Translations under genes and position numbers: made by a program
Part shown: positions 34,515-42,493 of the stretch, piece by piece
Position numbering within the stretch: the stretch's first letter is position 1
How the letters are laid out: the number at the start of each line of letters is the position of its first letter
Notes under the pieces: generated by a model
The model's input: only the letters and a program-made list of their open reading frames with translations
Database searches by the model: none
Told to the model about the DNA's origin: nothing
Assembly (NCBI RefSeq): GCF_016722765.1
Contig: NZ_JAEQND010000016.1
Coordinates: 68,287-132,286 of the forward strand
Length of the DNA stretch: 64,000 nucleotides
Direction: 5' to 3'
Origin: Ramlibacter alkalitolerans
GTDB lineage: Bacteria > Pseudomonadota > Gammaproteobacteria > Burkholderiales > Burkholderiaceae_C

Positions 34515-34958
34515 ATGAGTCCGCTGTTCATGCGCATCTTCACCTTGGTCGGCATGGCGCTCGCCGCTGCCAGCTTGCAGCTGAAGGCGCGGGCAGACAC
34601 CTTGTCCGGCCCCGACGTGCAGCAGGTGCAGCAGGTCGTGACGGCGCAGCTGAAGGCCTTCTCCAACGAGGACGCCGACGCCGCCTTCGCCGCGGCCACG
34701 CCCGAAGTGCGCAAGTCGGTCGGCGACCCGGGCCGCTTCCTCGCGCTGGTGCGCGGCAACTATCCCATGGTCTACCACCCGGCCGGCTTCGCCTTCCTTC
34801 AGCCGCAGGTGGACAAGGACCAGGTGCTGCAGGCCGTGGCCCTGCGCGACGAGGAAGACAAGACCTGGATCGCCCTGTTCACCCTGGAGCGCCAGCCTGA
34901 CAACTCCTGGCGCATCGGCGCGTGCATCGTGGCCGAGAACGACTGGCGATCGACCTGA
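34515..34958 (+). CDS. DUF4864 domain protein, first of two
   Basis: A 147-residue exported protein: signal sequence (IFTLVGMALAAASLQLKARA), then a compact SnoaL/NTF2-like DUF4864 domain, VQQVVTAQLKAFSNEDADAAFAAATPEVRKSVGDPGRFLALVRGNYPMVYHPAGFAFLQPQ. The conserved pattern Q-x-x-A-x-x-x-D-A-x-x-A-F and the Y-P-x-x-x-x-P core fit the family, whose function is unknown. GGGAGA precedes the ATG. The next gene, a paralogue, starts 11 bases after its stop. Confidence 0.85.
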   Translation: MSPLFMRIFTLVGMALAAASLQLKARADTLSGPDVQQVQQVVTAQLKAFSNEDADAAFAAATPEVRKSVGDPGRFLALVRGNYPMVYHPAGFAFLQPQVDKDQVLQAVALRDEEDKTWIALFTLERQPDNSWRIGACIVAENDWRST

Positions 34959-34969
34959 GGACCTCCAAC

Positions 34970-35476
34970 GTGCAGTACCCCCCGTCCCTTCTCCCCGCTT
35001 CCCGGCCGCAGCAGCATCGCCGCCGTGCCCGCAACGCCGCGGCCGGCTGGTCGCTGGTGTTCGCGGCGGTGGTCCTCGGGGGCGTCTTCGCCGCCGACCT
35101 GCCGCAGAACCTGGCGCAGCGCAGTGCGGCGCCGCAGGCCTTGCAGCAGGTGGTGCAGCAACAGCTGCAGGCCCTGTCGCACCAGAACGCCGGCGAGGCC
35201 TTCGCCCTGGCCGACACCGACCTGCGCACCCAGTTCGGCACGCCCGAAGCCTTCCTGGAGACCGTGCGCGACCAGTACCCCATGCTGATGCACCCGGCCA
35301 GCCTCCTGTTCCTCAAGCCCGAAACCGACGGCAGCATCGCCATGCAGAAGGTGCGCCTGACGGACGATGAAGGCTCCTCCTGGTCGCTGACCTACCTGCT
35401 CAATCGGCAGCACGACAACCAGTGGCGGATCAGCGGCTGCGTGGTCACCCCGGAGGGCCGTCAGGTGCTGACCTGA
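34970..35476 (+). CDS. DUF4864 domain protein, second of two
   Basis: A 168-residue paralogue of the preceding protein. A basic N-terminus (RPQQHRRRARNAAAGW) leads into one membrane helix (SLVFAAVVLGGVFAADL), so it may be anchored rather than released. The domain LQQVVQQQLQALSHQNAGEAFALADTDLRTQFGTPEAFLETVRDQYPMLMHPASLLFLKPE aligns along its length with the first copy. The start is a GTG with GAGGA eight bases upstream. A terminator follows. Confidence 0.83.
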   Translation: MQYPPSLLPASRPQQHRRRARNAAAGWSLVFAAVVLGGVFAADLPQNLAQRSAAPQALQQVVQQQLQALSHQNAGEAFALADTDLRTQFGTPEAFLETVRDQYPMLMHPASLLFLKPETDGSIAMQKVRLTDDEGSSWSLTYLLNRQHDNQWRISGCVVTPEGRQVLT

Positions 35477-35497
35477 GGCGCTTGGACCCTGCAATGA

Positions 35498-35522
35498 AAA
35501 AGGCCGCGACGCGCGGCCTTTT
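35498..35522 (+). terminator. Bidirectional Rho-independent terminator
   Basis: An 11-base stem AAAAGGCCGCG / CGCGGCCTTTT with loop ACG. T-runs exist on both strands because the arms start with A and end with T, so it can end both the DUF4864 operon and the convergent Gly/Ser/Thr-rich protein gene. Confidence 0.88.
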
Positions 35523-35539
35523 CCATTCGGGAAGGGGCT

Positions 35540-35941
35540 TCAGTTGCGATCGGCCTTCACGCGCCTGGCCTTCTTGCTCTTGGCCTTGTGCGTGTGGGAG
35601 TGCGTGTTCTGCGCCACGGCGGTGCTGCGGGTGCCGGCGGAGGTGCCGGCCGTCATCGGCGCGGATCCCGTGGAGCCCGTCGTGCCCATGCTGGCAGATC
35701 CCGTGCTGCCGGTCGTGGCCGCGGCCGTGCCGCCGGCGCTGGTGGCACCCTGCGCCATGCCGGCGCCGGCGCCGGCGCCGGAGCCCGGCGTGCCGGTGCT
35801 GCCCATGGGCGTGTTCTGCGTGCTGCGCTGGCCCGCGCCCACGGCGGGATTGGTCGCCGGACGCGGCGGGGTGCCCTGGGCGAAGGCCAGGCTGAAGGTG
35901 GCCGCGGCCAGGGCCGCGGCGAGGATCTTGAGCGACGACAT
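35540..35941 (-). CDS. Secreted Gly/Ser/Thr-rich low-complexity protein
   Basis: A 133-residue protein with a signal peptide (LKILAAALAAATFSLAFAQ), a long Gly-Ser-Thr-Ala-rich region with repeats of the type GSTGSASMGTTGSTGSAPM, and a basic His/Lys/Arg tail (THSHTHKAKSKKARRVKADRN). Such small exported proteins are frequent in Comamonadaceae; no enzymatic domain is present. AAAGGAG precedes the ATG, which supports translation. Confidence 0.8.
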   Translation of the reverse strand: MSSLKILAAALAAATFSLAFAQGTPPRPATNPAVGAGQRSTQNTPMGSTGTPGSGAGAGAGMAQGATSAGGTAAATTGSTGSASMGTTGSTGSAPMTAGTSAGTRSTAVAQNTHSHTHKAKSKKARRVKADRN

Positions 35942-36075
35942 GTTGGAGCTCCTTTGGTGTTGCTTGTGCGCCGGCGCGTACGCCAGCCCGCCCAAGATAC
36001 GGAGCGCCCGTTGAGGCAACGTCAGTTTCGCCCGCACTGCCCTGTCGGACGAAAGGCCACGGGAGGGCCGCAGCC

Positions 36076-36726
36076 TCAATCCTGTTCGAGCGTGCGCAGG
36101 AAGCCCTGCACGGTGCGCGTTTCCGGCAGCACGTAGATCACGCTGCGCGCGGCCCCCAGCACCCGCTGCACCACCTGCTGGTAGAAGGCCACCGGCACCA
36201 CGACGCAACCCCAGGACACGCGCATGGCGGCGGCCTTGGCGTCGGCCAGGCGGCCACGGCGCGCCTGGTAGGAAAAGCCGGGGCGCAGGCGGTGGATGGC
36301 GAAGGCGCTTTCGTAATCGACCCAGATCACGTGTTCGCCGCTGCGGTTCTCCCCGGGCTGCGCCTCGAAGCGGCCGGCGGGCGTGGTCCGTTCGTCCGGC
36401 GGGACGTGGCCGGTCTGCGCGTGGTCGCCGACGCCGGGGACGATGTGGTCGCCCATGGCGCTTCCGAGCAGCGCCGGCGAATGGCCGGCCAGCCGGCCGT
36501 CGGCATGGAACACGTAGATGTGCGCGCTGCGCTTGTCGACCACGGCGTAGGGCCGGCCGTGCGCATCCCCCGTGCGCTGCACCCAGGCCAGGAGGCTGCG
36601 GGCATCCTCCGAAGTCCGGAGATCCTGGAAGTTTTCGCTGGCGCACGCCGCCGGCGCGAGCGCCATGCAAACAAAAGCTGCCGTACTGACGGCCGCAAGG
36701 CGCAGCCACCGGCGTCGATGCCACAT
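36076..36726 (-). CDS. L,D-transpeptidase-like protein with degenerate motif
   Basis: A 216-residue exported protein (signal LAAVSTAAFVCMALAPAACA) of the YkuD group, whose members crosslink peptidoglycan stems or attach lipoproteins. Family features include YAVVDKRSAHIYVFHADGRLAGHSPALLGSAMGDH, TTPAGRFEAQPG and FAIHRLRPG with the first His. The catalytic Cys lies in RVSWGCVVVP: the usual SHGC(I/V)(R/N) is changed at two positions, His to Trp and Arg/Asn to Val. Catalysis is therefore uncertain. It is followed upstream on the strand by a paralogue. Confidence 0.82.
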   Translation of the reverse strand: MWHRRRWLRLAAVSTAAFVCMALAPAACASENFQDLRTSEDARSLLAWVQRTGDAHGRPYAVVDKRSAHIYVFHADGRLAGHSPALLGSAMGDHIVPGVGDHAQTGHVPPDERTTPAGRFEAQPGENRSGEHVIWVDYESAFAIHRLRPGFSYQARRGRLADAKAAAMRVSWGCVVVPVAFYQQVVQRVLGAARSVIYVLPETRTVQGFLRTLEQD

Positions 36727-36835
36727 CCGAGTCCCCTGTCGCTGAGCCAGGGAGCTCAGCAGGGGGCGATGCTATCAAGCCCAGCCGTCAGGCGGCAAGG
36801 GCTCCCGCGTCACCGAAGCGTGAAGTGTGCGGTCT

Positions 36836-37720
36836 TCAGCGTTCGGGTTGCAGCGCGCCCGCAGCCCGCAGGACGACCTGCTGCAGGGGGCGGATGGCCG
36901 GATCGCGGGCCGCCGCCAGCTGGATCGGGTCGGTCACGTCGTAGGCGCCGAACACCTCCTGCGGCGTCCTCACCTCCGGCAGCACGTACACGATGGCGCC
37001 GTACTGGCGCACCGTCGGCGCGACCACGTTCTCGTAGAAGGTCACCGGCAGGTTGATGCAGCCGAAGGAGATGCGGTTGTCGTCGATGGTGAGCGAGGCC
37101 AGGCGCTCCAGCCGGTGCTCGCGGGCGTGCAGCGGGCGCACGCGGTGCATCGAGACCGCCAGGTCGTAGGAAACCCACACCACGTCCTCGTTGCCCGCGT
37201 TCATGCCGGGTTCGGCGACGAAGCGGCCGGCGGGCGTGGTCTTCTCCTCGGGGCGCACCTGCTCCAGCGGCTTCTCGCCGATGCCCGGGAAGGAGTCGTC
37301 GCCGCGGGCGGCGCCCAGCAGGGCCGGCGCGCTGTCCTTCAGGCGGCCGTCGGCGCCGAACACGTAGACGCGAGCGTCCTGCTTGTCGACGATCACGAAG
37401 GCGTGCCGCCTGGCGTTGCGCGTGTGGACCACCCAGTTGGCCACCATGCGCGCATCGGGCGAAGGATCCTCGCCCCGGAAGTCGGCCAGGCGCACGACCG
37501 GCACGCCCGGAAGCGGCCGCGGCGCCACTTCGGGCGGCGCGGCCTGCGGTGCTTCAGCGGGCCGGGGGGCGACGGCGACGGCCTCGCGCTGCGCCTGCTC
37601 CTGCGCGTCGTGGTGCTTCTTGATCCAGACCGGCGGCAGCACGAGCACCAGCAGCCCGAGGCCGACCAGCGCGCCCTTGCGCAGCGCGGCGAAGAATTCG
37701 GAATCCTGTGCTTGCGGCAT
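36836..37720 (-). CDS. L,D-transpeptidase family protein
   Basis: A 294-residue paralogue of the neighbouring protein, anchored by an N-terminal membrane helix (ALVGLGLLVLVLPPVWI) and a Pro/Ala-rich linker. HAFVIVDKQDARVYVFGADGRLKDSAPALLGAARGDDSFPGIGEKPLEQVRPEEKTTPAGRF, VSMHRVRP and RISFGCINLPVTFYENVV make up the YkuD domain. The motif is SFGCIN, closer to the consensus than in the neighbour, although His is replaced by Phe. It is predicted to act on peptidoglycan in the periplasm. The C-terminal 40 residues extend past the domain. Confidence 0.85.
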   Translation of the reverse strand: MPQAQDSEFFAALRKGALVGLGLLVLVLPPVWIKKHHDAQEQAQREAVAVAPRPAEAPQAAPPEVAPRPLPGVPVVRLADFRGEDPSPDARMVANWVVHTRNARRHAFVIVDKQDARVYVFGADGRLKDSAPALLGAARGDDSFPGIGEKPLEQVRPEEKTTPAGRFVAEPGMNAGNEDVVWVSYDLAVSMHRVRPLHAREHRLERLASLTIDDNRISFGCINLPVTFYENVVAPTVRQYGAIVYVLPEVRTPQEVFGAYDVTDPIQLAAARDPAIRPLQQVVLRAAGALQPER

Positions 37721-37824
37721 CGTGCGAGTTCCCGGGACGGAGCGAGCAGCCTAGGCAGGCTGGGCCGTGCCGCGCGTGCGACGATCGAGCCAGGCCTTGT
37801 AGGAGCAAGGCTCCCGGGCGGCCT

Positions 37825-37995
37825 TCAGGCGCCCTCGCTGCGGGCCTCCTGGCCCCACATGGCGATCTGAAGCGCGGGGTCGGCGCACTCGCAACCGAGG
37901 GCGAAATCGGGCTCCTCGGTCATCGCGGCGGGCATTTCGGCCAGCACGGGGATGGCGGCTTGCGGGCCCGGAACGGACGGCTGCATTTCAGGCAT
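37825..37995 (-). CDS. Small hypothetical protein with a CxC motif
   Basis: A 56-residue acidic peptide, MPEMQPSVPGPQ...EEPDFALGCECADPALQIAMWGQEARSEGA. No signal peptide or membrane segment. GAGGGAG lies before the ATG at the right distance, and codon use matches real genes, so I think it is translated. The CEC pair could bind metal, which is only a guess. It lies upstream of the L,D-transpeptidase pair on the same strand. Confidence 0.5.
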   Translation of the reverse strand: MPEMQPSVPGPQAAIPVLAEMPAAMTEEPDFALGCECADPALQIAMWGQEARSEGA

Positions 37996-38095
37996 GGCGG
38001 CTCCCTCTCGTGGAAGAGCCATTCTTGGCAAGAGCCTGCGGCTGGGTTATCCGCAGAGCTCCCGAGGCAGCGTAGGAGAAGGCTGACGAAGCGGC

Positions 38096-39016
<921 letters not shown>

Positions 39017-39052
39017 CGGCGGGCGTTCGTTGTGGTCGGCCCATTATGGGCA

Positions 39053-39110
39053 GGGCCCGCGCCTCGCGGGGCCCGCGCCTCGCGGGGCCCGCGCCTCGCG
39101 GGGCCCGCGC
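39053..39110. repeat. 16-base GC tandem repeat, 3.6 copies
   Basis: Unit GGGCCCGCGCCTCGCG repeated exactly at 39053, 39069 and 39085, with a partial fourth copy to 39110 and then CG-rich sequence. It lies in the gap between the DUF808 gene and a small hypothetical gene. Perfect copies suggest recent expansion or a variable-number locus. Confidence 0.85.
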
Positions 39111-39128
39111 TCGCGCGCTCGCGCTGTC

Positions 39129-39314
39129 TCAGTAGTTGCCCGTGCGGTACGGGCTGCGAGGCACGTACTTGTGCTCGCCGTCGGGTATCGGTTCCGCTTT
39201 CGGATCCGGTCGGTGCTGGACCGCGTTGCTGCCATCACCCTCCGGAGGCGGCCGGCGACGGCCGCGCGGGGTCTCCGCCTGTTTGGGCCTGCTCGAACGT
39301 CGGTAGAGGTTCAT
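39129..39314 (-). CDS. Small basic hypothetical protein
   Basis: A 61-residue, Arg/Pro-rich peptide beginning MNLYRRSSRPKQ and ending KYVPRSPYRTGNY. AAGGTG sits six bases before the ATG. No domain is recognised; the defined C-terminus and the ribosome site make it more likely real than chance. No membrane segment is present. Confidence 0.45.
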   Translation of the reverse strand: MNLYRRSSRPKQAETPRGRRRPPPEGDGSNAVQHRPDPKAEPIPDGEHKYVPRSPYRTGNY

Positions 39315-39431
39315 GGGCCCACCTTAGGAGGCAGGCCGGGCCCGCGTTGTAGGACACGGGCCATGGCCGTGTCCGACCCGGGCCGACGCAGCGGTGCTGC
39401 GGCCTTCGCATCGGTGGCATAGTCCCGGGCC

Positions 39432-40208
39432 ATGCGCGGCACCATCCTTTTCCTGTTCCTGCTGGGGAGCGCCGCCGCGGCGCCGGCCGCCGCGGTCCAC
39501 TTCGAGGACACGATCGCGCAGCGCACGCTCGCCTGCACCGCCTGCCATGGCAAGGAAGGGCGCGCGGGCCCGGACGGCTACTACCCGCGCATCGCCGGCA
39601 AGCCGGCCGGCTACCTGTACAACCAGCTGCTCAATTTCCGCGAGGGCCGGCGGCACTACGGCCTCATGGTGGGCCTGCTCGACACCCTGTCCGACCCGTA
39701 CCTGTACGAGATCGCGCAGCATTTCGCCCGCCTCGATGTGCCCTACCCGCCACCGCAGCCCTCGAGCGCGCCGCCCGAGACGCTGCAGCGCGGGCGCGAA
39801 ATCGCGCTGCACGGCGATCCCGAGCGGCGCGTGCCCGCCTGCGCCCGCTGCCACGGCAAGGCGCTCACCGGCGTGCAACCGAACCTGCCGGGGCTGCTGG
39901 GACTGCCGCGCGACTATCTCAATGCGCAACTCGGCGCCTGGCGCAATGGCCAGCGGCGCGCGCTCGCGCCCGACTGCATGGCGGAGATCGCGCGCCGGCT
40001 CTCGCCGGAGGACCTTTCGGCCGTCACCAGCTTCCTCGCCGCGGAACCGCTGCCGAAGGACCCGCATGCGGCGCCGGCGGTGACCGCCACGCCGCCCCCG
40101 CCCGCCAAGCGGAAAGGCCGGACCAAGGCGGCGCCGCCGCCCGCGCCGGAGCCGCCGCCCCTGCGCTGCGGCTCGGCCCAGCCGCCGGCGGCAGGAAGCA
40201 GCCGATGA
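39432..40208 (+). CDS. Di-haem cytochrome c (c4/c553-like)
   Basis: A 258-residue exported cytochrome with signal peptide (ILFLFLLGSAAAAPAAA) and two haem-binding CxxCH sites: CTACHGKEGRAGPDGYYPRIAGKPAGYLYNQL near residue 35 and CARCHGKALTGVQPNLPGLLGL near 137. Each domain has the cytochrome c4-like P-x-I/L-x-G-x-x-x-x-Y-L-x-x-Q-L pattern. The C-terminus has a Pro/Lys-rich tail. Its stop overlaps the start of the next cytochrome gene as ATGA, so the two are co-translated. Confidence 0.92.
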   Translation: MRGTILFLFLLGSAAAAPAAAVHFEDTIAQRTLACTACHGKEGRAGPDGYYPRIAGKPAGYLYNQLLNFREGRRHYGLMVGLLDTLSDPYLYEIAQHFARLDVPYPPPQPSSAPPETLQRGREIALHGDPERRVPACARCHGKALTGVQPNLPGLLGLPRDYLNAQLGAWRNGQRRALAPDCMAEIARRLSPEDLSAVTSFLAAEPLPKDPHAAPAVTATPPPPAKRKGRTKAAPPPAPEPPPLRCGSAQPPAAGSSR

Positions 40209-41485
40209 TGCGGCGCGTGCTGTGGACGCTCGCGGCGGTGCTGCTGGCGCTGGTGGCCTTCGTGTGGTTGTTCAATTACTGGGGCGGGCCCCGGGTGCAC
40301 GACAAGGCGCCCACCGCGCCGCCCTCGCGCGAGCAGGTCGCCCGCGGCGCCTACCTCGCGCGGGCGGGCAACTGCATGCTGTGCCACACCGAGCGCGGCG
40401 GCGCGGCCTATGCGGGCGGGCGGGCGATCGAGACGCCGTTCGGCACCGTCTACGCCAGCAACATCACGCCGGACGCGGAGACCGGCATCGGCAACTGGTC
40501 GGCCGCGCACTTCCGCCGCGCGCTGCACGAAGGCCGCTCGCGCGACGGCCACCTGCTGATCCCCGCCTTTCCCTACACCCACCTCAGCCGGGTGACCGGC
40601 GCCGACGTCGACGCCCTGTTCGACTACCTGCGCAGCCTGCCGCCGGTGAACAAGCCCAATCGCCCGCACCGGCTGCGCTGGCCCTACGACACGCAGGCCG
40701 CGCTGGCGGTGTGGCGCACGCTGTACTTCCGCCCCGAACGCTACCAGGAGGACGCCTCGCGCACGCCGGAATGGAACCGCGGCGCCTACCTGGTGCAGGG
40801 GCTGGGCCACTGCGGCGCCTGCCATACCGCCCGCAACGCGCTGGGTGGCATGCGCGACGTCGTCGACCTCTCCGGCGGGCTGATCCCGATGCAGAACTGG
40901 TACGCGCCCTCGCTCGCCTCGACCGGCGAAGCCGGCGTCGCCGACTGGCGGGTGGAGGACATTCAGGAACTGCTCGCGACCGGCAACTCGCCGCGCGGCA
41001 CGGCGCTGGGCCCCATGGCGGAAGTGGTGCTGCACAGCACGCAGTACCTCGAACCGCGCGACCTGCGCGCGATCGCCGTGTACCTCAAGAGCCTGCCGCC
41101 GGCGCCGGGCGACTCCGACCCGCGCGAGGTGCCGCGCGCGAGCCCGACCCTGATCGAGCGGGGCGGCCAGATCTACCAGGACCGCTGCGCGGCCTGCCAC
41201 GGCGACCAGGGCCAGGGCGTGGCCGGCGCCTATCCGCCGCTGGACGGCAATCGCGCGGTCACCATGCCGGTCACCGCCAACCTGGTGCAGGTGGTCCTGC
41301 ATGGCGGCTTCCCGCCCGCCACGCGCGGCCAGCCGCGGCCTTTCGGCATGCCGCCGTTCGCGCCGGTGCTGTCGGACGGCGACGTGGCGGCCGTGCTCAC
41401 CTACATCCGTTCGGCATGGAAGAACAAGGCGGCGCCGGTGACCGAGCTCACGGTCGCGCAGCAGCGGGCCAGCAGGCGCGAGTAG
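40205..41485 (+). CDS. Tri-haem membrane-anchored cytochrome c (alcohol dehydrogenase cytochrome-subunit-like)
   Basis: A 426-residue periplasmic cytochrome anchored by an N-terminal helix (RRVLWTLAAVLLALVAFVWLF). Three haem sites: CMLCH near residue 58, CGACH near 204 and CAACH near 331, with GAYLARAGNCMLCHTERGGAAYAGGRAIETPFGTVYASNITPD and GAYLVQGLGHCGACHTARNALG typical of the cytochrome subunit of membrane alcohol, aldehyde or gluconate dehydrogenases. No dehydrogenase subunit is encoded beside it; with the preceding cytochrome it may form a separate electron-transfer pair. Confidence 0.92.
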   Translation: MMRRVLWTLAAVLLALVAFVWLFNYWGGPRVHDKAPTAPPSREQVARGAYLARAGNCMLCHTERGGAAYAGGRAIETPFGTVYASNITPDAETGIGNWSAAHFRRALHEGRSRDGHLLIPAFPYTHLSRVTGADVDALFDYLRSLPPVNKPNRPHRLRWPYDTQAALAVWRTLYFRPERYQEDASRTPEWNRGAYLVQGLGHCGACHTARNALGGMRDVVDLSGGLIPMQNWYAPSLASTGEAGVADWRVEDIQELLATGNSPRGTALGPMAEVVLHSTQYLEPRDLRAIAVYLKSLPPAPGDSDPREVPRASPTLIERGGQIYQDRCAACHGDQGQGVAGAYPPLDGNRAVTMPVTANLVQVVLHGGFPPATRGQPRPFGMPPFAPVLSDGDVAAVLTYIRSAWKNKAAPVTELTVAQQRASRRE

Positions 41486-41504
41486 GCCCGGCGAGAATCG
41501 CTGC

Positions 41505-41981
41505 ATGGCCTTGCGACGCGTGGAATTGCCCCCCGAGGTGAGCGGCCAGCTCTGGCTGGGGGCCATGCCTGGCCGCTTCCAGGCCTGGTCGGCGTTCACG
41601 GCCGAAGCCGAGCGCAGCGGCCTGGGCGTGGTCGTCTGCCTCACGCCCAAGGCGGAACTGGCGGAACTCTCGCCGGAGTACCACGCGGCGGTCGGTCGCG
41701 GCCGGTTGCCGTTTCGCTGGATGCATGTGCCGATGCGCAACTTCGGCCTGCCGGAGGACCCGGCCGCCTTCCGGCGCGACGTGGGCGCGATCGCCGACGG
41801 CATCCGCGCGGGCCACTCGGTGCTGCTGCACTGCGCCGCCGGCATGGGCCGCACCGGCACCGCCGCCGCCTGCGTCCTCAAGGCGCTGGGCCTGGCCACC
41901 CCCGAGGCCCTGCAGCGCGTCCGCGACGCCGGCTCCAACCCGCAAAACGCGGAGCAGTCGGGGCTGGTGGACTGGTTCTAG
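41505..41981 (+). CDS. Dual-specificity/protein-tyrosine phosphatase-like protein
   Basis: A 158-residue phosphatase of the cysteine-based class. The P-loop is LLHCAAGMGRTGTA, with Cys110 and Arg116 of the CX5R motif; the general acid is probably Asp85 in NFGLPEDPAAF. Substrate unknown. The last 168 bases, from the codon before the P-loop to the stop, occur a second time 352 bases downstream (42166-42330) as an isolated fragment, so this 3' end has been duplicated. Confidence 0.88.
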   Translation: MALRRVELPPEVSGQLWLGAMPGRFQAWSAFTAEAERSGLGVVVCLTPKAELAELSPEYHAAVGRGRLPFRWMHVPMRNFGLPEDPAAFRRDVGAIADGIRAGHSVLLHCAAGMGRTGTAAACVLKALGLATPEALQRVRDAGSNPQNAEQSGLVDWF

Positions 41982-41995
41982 GGTTCTAGGGTCAA

Positions 41996-42115
41996 GGACA
42001 ACCAGAACGCAAAAGCCGCAAAAGAGCGCAAAAACCGCCAAAGAAAACCTTCAAGGTCTTCTCCCCTTTTGCGGCTTTTGCGTAACCTTTGCGGCCTTTG
42101 CGTTCTGGTTGTCCG
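41996..42115. repeat. Palindromic intergenic repeat, family B, copy 2
   Basis: About 120 bases, GGACAACCAGAACGC at the left paired with GCGTTCTGGTTGTCC at the right, with GCAAAAGCCGCAAAAG-type inner arms. It starts 14 bases after the phosphatase stop. It is nearly the same as copy 3, with which it was duplicated. Confidence 0.85.
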
Positions 42116-42129
42116 GCTTCTGCCTTCTG

Positions 42130-42165
42130 CGTCGATCGGCCGGCGAACAGGAACATCGTGGTTTG
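42130..42165 (-). pseudogene. Internal fragment of atpE left by a duplication
   Basis: These 36 bases match 42559-42596, inside the intact atpE, with three substitutions and a one-base gap. In the fragment the match includes the coding sequence for the LLAGLID region. It has no start or stop of its own. It marks the end of the first copy of a tandem duplication. Confidence 0.75.
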
Positions 42166-42330
42166 CACTCGGTGCTGCTGCACTGCGCCGCCGGCATGGG
42201 CCGCACCGGCACCGCCGCCTGCGTCCTCAAGGCGCTGGGCCTGGCCACCCCCGAGGCCCTGCAGCGCGTCCGCGACGCCGGCTCCAACCCGCAAAACGCG
42301 GAGCAGTCGGGGCTGGTGGACTGGTTCTAG
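42166..42330 (+). pseudogene. Duplicated 3' fragment of the phosphatase gene
   Basis: A second copy of the phosphatase C-terminus, from HSVLLHCAAGMGRTG to the stop, identical to 41814-41981 except for one lost GCC codon (AAAC becomes AAC). It contains the active-site loop but no start region or upstream domain, so it is a gene remnant rather than a working enzyme. Confidence 0.85.
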
Positions 42331-42337
42331 GGTTCAA

Positions 42338-42459
42338 GGACAACCAGAACGCAAAAACCGCGAAAGAGCGCAAAAACCGCGGAAGAAAACCCTTCAAGGT
42401 CTTCTCTCCCTTTTGAGGCTTTTGCGTAACCTTTGCGGCCTTTGCGTTCTGGTTGTCCG
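42338..42459. repeat. Palindromic intergenic repeat, family B, copy 3
   Basis: About 122 bases, beginning GGACAACCAGAACGC and ending GGTTGTCC. It has small differences from copy 2 (for example GCAAAAACCGCGAAAG). It lies between the phosphatase remnant and the end of atpE, 34 bases from the atpE stop. Confidence 0.85.
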
Positions 42460-42493
42460 GCTTTTGCCTCCTGGATGTCCGCCTTCCGAACGC

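Noticed and set aside
42166..42330. A second, short phosphatase gene
   Set aside because: It is an exact copy of the end of the neighbouring gene with no start or N-terminal half; called a remnant.
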